Assembly: GCA_019022495.1 (NCBI GenBank)
Contig: JAFEKR010000024.1
Span: forward strand, 310,001 to 374,000
DNA: 64,000 bases
Direction: 5' to 3'
Origin: Epichloe hybrida
Lineage: Eukaryota > Ascomycota > Sordariomycetes > Hypocreales > Clavicipitaceae
Under the pieces are notes generated by a model, which did not search any database, had not been told where the DNA came from, and saw only the letters and a program-made list of their open reading frames with translations. The translations under genes and the position numbers were made by a program. Shown here in pieces: positions 58,061 to 64,000 of the stretch (position 1 is its first letter; each line of letters opens with the position of its first letter).

Positions 58061-60787
58061 AAAGCCCTTACCTTTACCTTAGACACTAAGATACTAGTAG
58101 GATGCTAATTTTATATACTAGTTACTATTTATAAGCATAAAGATATTAAAATAGTAGTAAATCTTAATAGTTACACTAAGATTAATATTATAAGCGCCTA
58201 ATTTACACAGACTTATAAGCTTAATTAGGCTAAGGCTATAGTACTTATCTTAAAGGTAGTAAGGGCTCTAATAGTTTCCTAATATAGTATTTATAAGGTG
58301 CCTATTTTAATCAAAGATTTATAGGGCAAAGAGAAAGACCTTAAGTTACTATATATAGCTATTAATAAGGACCTAAGAGCAAAGGGAAGCCCTATATTAA
58401 TTAAAATACACATGCTTATAGAAGAACGCGTATATCTCTGCTTATACTTATAAGAATAGTAGTTTAAAAAGAGAAAGGTAGCCTTTTTACTAATAACTCC
58501 CTGTAAGTTCGCGAAGGTAATATGTAATAAGATAATTATATATGCTATTATAGGCGTAATAGAAGATAAGTTTATCCCTCTTAAAGATAAAGAGGAGGTA
58601 AAAGCATATAGAACTATTAAAGATATCCTAGAGAAACTACGTAAGTTTAAAGACGTATTTATATTAGATAAGGTAGGGAGCCTTCTATTAAAGAAGTTAA
58701 CTAACTACGCGATTAATCTTATACTAGGAGCTACACCCCTATATAAACTAATTTATCCTCTCTCCTAAAGCAAGCTTAAAGAGCTCTAGGAATATATTAA
58801 TAATAACCTAAAGAAAGGCTAGATAAGACCCTTAAAGAGCCTAGTAAGCACACCTATTCTATTTATACTAAAGAAGGATAGAACACTCTAACTATATATT
58901 AACTATTAAGGGCTTAATAAGGTAACATAAAAGAATTACTACACTCTCCCCCTAATTTTAGAGATCCTTAATTAATACTAAGGGGCCTATTTCTTTTCTA
59001 AGATTAATATTAAGGATATATACTACCAAATTCATATTTAAGAGGGTAATAAGTAAAAGATAGCTTTTCACACACATTACAGGCACTATAAGTACCTTAT
59101 AATACCTTTTAGGTTAATAAATACTCTAGCTACTTTCTAGAGTTATATCTATAAGGCACTATATAGGCTAGTTAACACTATTTATATAGTGTATCTAGAT
59201 AATATTCTAATTTTCTCTAAGATAAAGGAGAAGCACACTAAATATATTAAGTAAGTTCTTAAATATATAAGGTTAGCGAAGTTATATATAAAACGCTCTA
59301 AGTGCTCTTTCTATAAAGAATTAGTAAAATTCCTAGGATTTATTCTCTTTATTAATAGGATATTAATAAATACTTACTAAGTTAATATAATTAGAGAATA
59401 GAAGGAGCTAATAAGTTTTAAGAATATATAGTTATTCCTTAAGTTCTATAACTTCTATTAATAGTTTATCTATAAATACTCTAGGATTATAATACCTCTT
59501 TATACGCTAATAAAAGGTAGTTAAAATAGTATCTAGACTAGGAGGTTTATATTTAGAGAAAAGAAGTAGTTAGCATTTAACTAGCTAAAAGATACCTTTT
59601 AGTAAGCGCCTTTACTCTAACACTATAACCTAAGTTAAGCGGTGTGTATTAAGATAAATACCTTAATTTTTATAATAGTAGGAATCCTATCTTAGTAGGA
59701 TAATAAGGGCTATTAGTATCTAGTAGCCTTTTAGTTAAGGAAGTTTATAAATACTAAACGTAACTATAGTATAGCTAATTAAGAGTTACTTACTATAGTA
59801 AAGTTATTTAAACACTAGTAATATTATATTAAAGGCGTAAAGATACTTATAGAAGTCCTATTAGACTATTATAACTTATAAACCTTTATAAGGTAGTAAA
59901 AGCTAAATAAAAGATAGGTATAATAGTGTATATTCCTCTACCCTTTCTATTTTATAATTAAGTATAGACTAAGGAAAAGTAACCCTATGGACACACTATT
60001 AAGAAAGTCTAATTATAAGGGCAAACCTATATTAAATAAGGCGCTCCTACTAGAGCTTTAAAGGAAAATAGTAAATATCTTTATAGTAAAAGAAAAAGTA
60101 CTAATATATTAAAGAAGTTATAGTATAATACTAGTCTTAGAACTTACTAAGATAAGAGTAGCCTAAGTAAAAGGCTAGTTAGCTACTATAAATTTAGTAA
60201 TAGGTTAGCTAAATAAGGGTAATTTTAAGGAGAAGGTAATATATATTTAAGATATTAGTATAGTATAAGTAATTTAAGGGGCTATTATATTACTAAATCC
60301 TTACTAATTTATAGTAAATAAACCATTAGCGTAACTACTATAGAAGGCATAGGACTAAGATCTAGATTTATATAAGCGTAAAGGTAAGGTTAACTCCTAA
60401 GTAAAAGGGAGGGAAAAAGCTAGTCTATAGTTATGTAATGTAAGGGGCCTCCTAATATATAAAGACTAAGTAGTTATTCTACAGGAGCCTATCTTATAAT
60501 AGGAGCTTCTATAGTTACACTATAATAATCTATTAGTAAGTTACTTTAGGACTAAATACACTCTTAAACTACTAAAACATTACTATTAGTAGCTAGTAAT
60601 AAGTAAAGCTATTTTAGACTATATATCTAGCTATAGAGTATACTAGCGTGTAGTAACTAGGAGGCACTGCCTATATAAAAGCCTTGAATTACTACTAATA
60701 CTAAGGTAACTATAGGTAAAGATCTTAATAGATTTTATTATAGGATTACTACTAGTATAGCTAGGTAACTAAGAAACTAACGTAATC
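58061..60787 (+). pseudogene. Gypsy-B copy 2 pol, truncated in integrase (degenerate)
   Basis: Protease-like region about 58100-58450. RT from about 58720: INNNLKKG-IRPLKS, FILKKDRTL-LYINY-GLNKVT (58860-58925), PFRLINTLATF (59107-59139) and IYIVYLDNILIFSK (59180-59220), where only the second catalytic Asp has changed to Asn. RNase H lies near 59560-59900 and a spacer follows. The integrase N-terminal zinc region at about 60490-60700 (LLVSYFRTKYTLKLLKHYYQ) leads to the start of the core, ILIDFIIGLLLV (60720-60755). The copy is cut at 60787. Confidence 0.87.
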
Positions 60788-60978
60788 TGTAAGAACAAAG
60801 GGATAGCTAGGCAAGAGGTATGGGGGCGTTCGTATATTGACTGAAGCTTGCTAGGTCTAAGTGTGTTGTGCGTGCAAGTCGCTGACTTATAGCTAGTGGC
60901 TTGCTAGTATTACGTGGACCTAGCCCTACAGCGTAGTACGCTAGCGGGGTGCACCCGTGTTATAAGTAGGACCTTATA
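60788..60978 (-). repeat. Gypsy-B copy 3, 3' LTR (191 bp)
   Basis: Reads TGTAAGAACAAAGGG at the left edge and CCTTATA at the right on +. Same length as 56730-56920. It includes the uninterrupted target site of hAT1 (CTAGCAAG on -). The central part is CpG-rich and little mutated. Confidence 0.93.
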
Positions 60979-60998
60979 ATTATCCCCTCACTTATAGC
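60979..60998 (-). promoter_or_regulatory. Gypsy-B polypurine tract
   Basis: On - this reads gtgaggggataat, a purine-rich string touching the 3' LTR, and it confirms the minus orientation. Confidence 0.65.
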
Positions 60999-62300
60999 TA
61001 GGCTCCTAAATAGCTTTCCCTAGCCTTAATATAGCTATTTGCTAACTAGCTAATAATAAAAACAATAATAAACAAATTAGTTAGCTTTACAATATAAATT
61101 TCATCGCGACTTACTATTATATTACTCCCTTTTCCTCCTTATAACTCTAGACTATTCTAATTAATTTTAATTAGACTTTATTTACCCTAACTTATCACGT
61201 ACCTATCCTCACTATTTTATTATAGAAGCTAACGCTATTTGCTTTTATAAGTGCTTTTATATATATTACTTACACACTAGCTACACTAACTTTAAGAGGC
61301 ACCCACTAATTAAGGCTACTTTACTAAGGATTATATATAGTTTTCCTTATTCTTTGCTTAGGAGTAGCGCTACTAGGGATAAGCAGTTAAAGCGTTATCT
61401 CTAATATAATAAGCGTAGCAATACCTATAAGATAGTAAGTTACTTAGTATTCTATTACTATATACTTCTAACTTACTAACTTTTCTATACTAGGCTATAG
61501 TAATAATAGCTAGTAACTTTTCTAACCTAATAGTTATTTATAAGTAGGTGTAAGCCCTTATAGGCACTACTATTTCCGCCTTAAATAAAGAGGGCATTAG
61601 TGTTTTTTTAGAGGAGACTTGCTATAGCTTTGCTAAGTGTATCCTTAACTTAGTTATAGGATTTAACTATATAAATACCTCGCACCGCGTTACCTTTAGG
61701 TTAACTAGTACTACAAAGGCGTATTAAGTCTGTTAAATCCTAACCTAATTACTTATTATTCACTAACCTTTCTATACAGGCCACCTTCATTTCTTACTAG
61801 AGCTATCTAGTTTCTTAGTAGTAGTTATAAGTTACCTTAGTAACCATAGCCCTATTCCCCCCTCTTCTAGTTTGCCCTTAGCTTTTTATTATCTATTTAC
61901 TAGGGCTTTACTAATATTTTAACAGGAGGACCTAGAGGATACTATAGCTATATAGGAAGTACATATAGTTCTTTAGCTCCATTTATTAGATCCAGGCTAC
62001 GTTACCTAGGCCATAGCAGTGCACCACTTCTTCTATACTATAGAGGAGGTAATTTAGGCTAATAAGAATAAGGTAGAGTATAGGTTTATTAATAGTAAGG
62101 TTATCTCCTATCTAGGGGCTATAATAAAGGGTTTTCTAGTTGCTTTACCTGCGCTTTAGGCGCTATTTCCCTTATCTTTTTATAACATAATATAGGCCTC
62201 TAGGTAGAATTTTTAGGTAACTAATAATATTAAGCCTTTACTATAGTGACGTTATTTCTTAGTGCTTGTGATTCGCTTATAACTTACTATGCTTCCTCCT
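60999..62300 (-). other. Gypsy-B long 3' region (1.3 kb)
   Basis: Follows the chromodomain on -. No frame on - is convincing. On the + strand, about 61900-62240 gives an antisense protein-like stretch (EEVIQANKNKVEYRF, VISYLGAIIKGFLVALPAL) with TAG stops. It may be a fossil antisense ORF or chance. Like Gypsy-A, this chromovirus carries an unusually long 3' region. Confidence 0.5.
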
Positions 62301-64000
62301 TATTTTGCTTTAATAAAAGGCCTAAATTATATATTAAGCGCCTTCTATATCTTCTGCTACTACCTATTAATTATATTCACTTAGCTAACCCTTCTATTTT
62401 ACTAGGTATTTATTGCCTTTATAAGTCTTCCTGTAATCCTTAACTTCTTTAACTTTAAATTTATTATCTTTATCTTTAAGGTCTAGTATTAGTATTTCTT
62501 TATCTATAGTGTCTTTCTAGTAGTTCTATAGCTCTAATAGACTAACGTAAAACATATTATACAGTTAACTATACTTATTAGGTAGCGCTAGTTAGTACGC
62601 TTATTTACCTATAGCATTAAGTATCTAAAACAGCCTAATAAATCTAGGGGTTAGCTTCTGTTTTATATCCTTAAGTCTAATATTCTTTACTAATAGTAGT
62701 ACTAAGTCTCCTCTTTTTAAGGTTAATAGCTAGTGTTATTAGTTATAATACTTTGCCTATGCTTTAGTAGCTCTTACCTAGTTATATACTAGTTTCTCCC
62801 TAACCTTATATAGCTTTTATACACACGTATAGGCTTCCAGGACCTCCCCCTCCCTACTCTTACCCTTAAAAGCTAGATAAAACTTAGGCAAATAGCCTAT
62901 AAGAGCGTAGTTAGGGGAGTAACCCATTATCTTATTAATAGTATTATTACACGCGAATTAAGCTATTAGGAGTAGCTTTAGCTATAGCTATTAGTTTTCT
63001 TTAATAAAGCATTATAGGTAATGTTTAAGCACTTAGTTTATTCTCTCTATTTACCTGTTAGTTTAGGGGTAAAACGCTATTAAAAGCCTACGCTTTACAT
63101 ATAATAGGTAACATATATCTAACCAGAATTAGCTTATAAATACTAATCCTCTATTAGATACAGTGCTCTCTAGCGCCCTAAATTAAAGCTTAATCTCCTT
63201 GTGGAATAGCTTTACTAATTTAGCCGCGTTAATTATAGTCTATACAGGGAGAAAGACAAAGTACTTAGTGAATTAGTCTATAATCACTAGGATTACGTCA
63301 GTTTCTTAGTCGCCTAGCTATACCAGTAGCAATCCCGCAATAAAATCCATTAAGATCTCTGCCTATAGTTACCTTAGTATTAGTAGTAATTCAAGGCTTC
63401 TATATAGGCAGTGCCTCCTAGCTACCACGCGCTAGCATACTTCGTAGCTAGACATATAGTCTAAAACAGCTTTACTTATTACTAGCTACTAATAGTAATA
63501 TTTTAGTAGTTTAAAAGTGTGTTTAGTCCTAAAGTAACCTACTAATAAATCATTATAGTATAGCTATAGAAGCTCCTATTACAAGATAGGCTCCTGTGAA
63601 ACAACTACCTAGTCTTTATACATTAGGAGGCCCCTTACACTACACAACCATAGACTAGCTTTTCCCCTCCCTTTTACTTAGGAGTTAACCTTACCTCCGT
63701 GCTTTTACAGATCTAGATCTTTGTCCTATGCCTTCTATAGTAGTTACGCTAATAGTTTATTTACTATAAATTAGTAAGGATTTAGTAACATAATAGCCCC
63801 CTAAATTACTTATACTATACTAACATCTTAAACACACGCTACCTTCTCCTTAAAATCACCCTTATTTAGCTAACTTATTACTAGATCTATAGTAGCTAAC
63901 TAGCCTTCTACCTAGGCTACTGTTACCTTAGTAGGTTCTAAGACTAGCATTATACTATAACTTCTTTAATATATTAGTACTTTTTCTTCTACTATAAAGA
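62301..64000 (-). pseudogene. Gypsy-B copy 3 pol: integrase and chromodomain (degenerate, partial)
   Basis: On - from the window edge: end of RNase H/spacer (64000-63600), integrase N-terminal zinc region (about 63590-63380), integrase core around the CGTAATC site, AFYPQT-type motif (about 63075), and an NKIIGYSPNYALIGY segment (about 62945-62895). The chromodomain is at about 62470-62330, reading FKVKEVKDYRKTYKGNKYLVK-KG. This supplies the part of integrase missing in copy 2 and shows that Gypsy-B is also a chromovirus. The block 63300-64000 is the inverted counterpart of about 60090-60787. Confidence 0.85.

Larger units (their letters stand above)
56730..60787 (+). mobile_element. Gypsy-B copy 2, plus strand, truncated by Gypsy-B copy 3
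   Basis: 5' LTR 56730-56920 (191 bp), then gag, protease, RT, RNase H and the first part of integrase. At 60788 the reading stops exactly at the edge of an inverted Gypsy-B LTR. The downstream half of integrase, the chromodomain and the 3' LTR should lie beyond copy 3, outside the window. The breakpoint falls at CGTAATC, which also occurs in the undisturbed integrase of copy 3 (complement near 63290), so this is an insertion and not a deletion. Confidence 0.9.
60788..64000 (-). mobile_element. Gypsy-B copy 3, minus strand, continues beyond window
   Basis: 3' LTR 60788-60978 (reverse orientation), polypurine tract just right of it, then internal DNA read on -: 3' non-coding, chromodomain, integrase, and RNase H end at the window edge. 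The five bases before the LTR are TAATC (60783-60787), the expected half of its target duplication. Inserted into Gypsy-B copy 2, so two copies of one family lie in inverted order and share integrase sequence. Confidence 0.92.

Noticed and set aside
1..64000. tRNA or rRNA genes
   Set aside because: No cloverleaf with plausible A and B boxes and no conserved rRNA string was recognised on reading through; AT-rich hairpins were not accepted as evidence.

Overview
The window looks like a gene-free, AT-rich stretch of a filamentous ascomycete (Pezizomycotina-type) nuclear genome. No intact protein-coding gene, rRNA or tRNA was recognised. Nearly everything is transposon DNA carrying the mark of repeat-induced point mutation (RIP): paired LTRs differ almost only by C/T and G/A transitions, CpA/TpG is depleted in favour of TpA, and reading frames are broken mainly by TAA and TAG where CAA, CAG or TGG is expected. 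G+C is roughly one third by eye.

The window is a Russian-doll nest that can be unpacked base by base from LTR ends and target-site duplications (TSDs). From the outside in: (1) bases 1-3480, a long relic reading frame with weak resemblance to DUF3435-type tyrosine recombinases, next to a single Copia LTR (Copia-C, 3663-3969); (2) a Gypsy-A fragment on + (3970-4737), cut by a Gypsy-A on - (4738-5078), cut in turn by a Gypsy-B on + that starts at 5079. All the rest of the window sits inside this Gypsy-B copy, which is not finished at base 64000. Its pieces are 5079-5160, 7272-7785, 18472-19067 and 40261-40815.

Into Gypsy-B copy 1 went: a non-autonomous hAT element in its LTR (5161-7263, 8-bp TSD); Gypsy-C (7786-18471, TSD ATATA), which carries an unexplained third reading frame of about 930 codons; a Gypsy-A on - (19068-40260, TSD AAGGA), itself split by a LINE (19938-33297, 13-bp TSD) that is split by Copia-A (26200-32979, TSD ATAAG); and a second hAT-like element (from 40816). 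The second hAT is split by Copia-B (42476-56568, TSD GTATT), which is split by the most complete Gypsy-A (48256-56071, TSD TTAAG). It is split again by Gypsy-B copy 2 (56730-60787), which is interrupted by an inverted Gypsy-B copy 3 (60788 to beyond the window).

Gypsy-A and Gypsy-B both end pol with a chromodomain (chromoviruses), a feature known to direct integration into heterochromatin, which fits the self-nesting. RT catalytic Asp codons have become Asn where a T precedes the GAY codon, as RIP predicts, so these elements are dead as written. The layout resembles a RIP-silenced heterochromatic block such as a regional centromere, pericentromere or AT-isochore; that is an inference.
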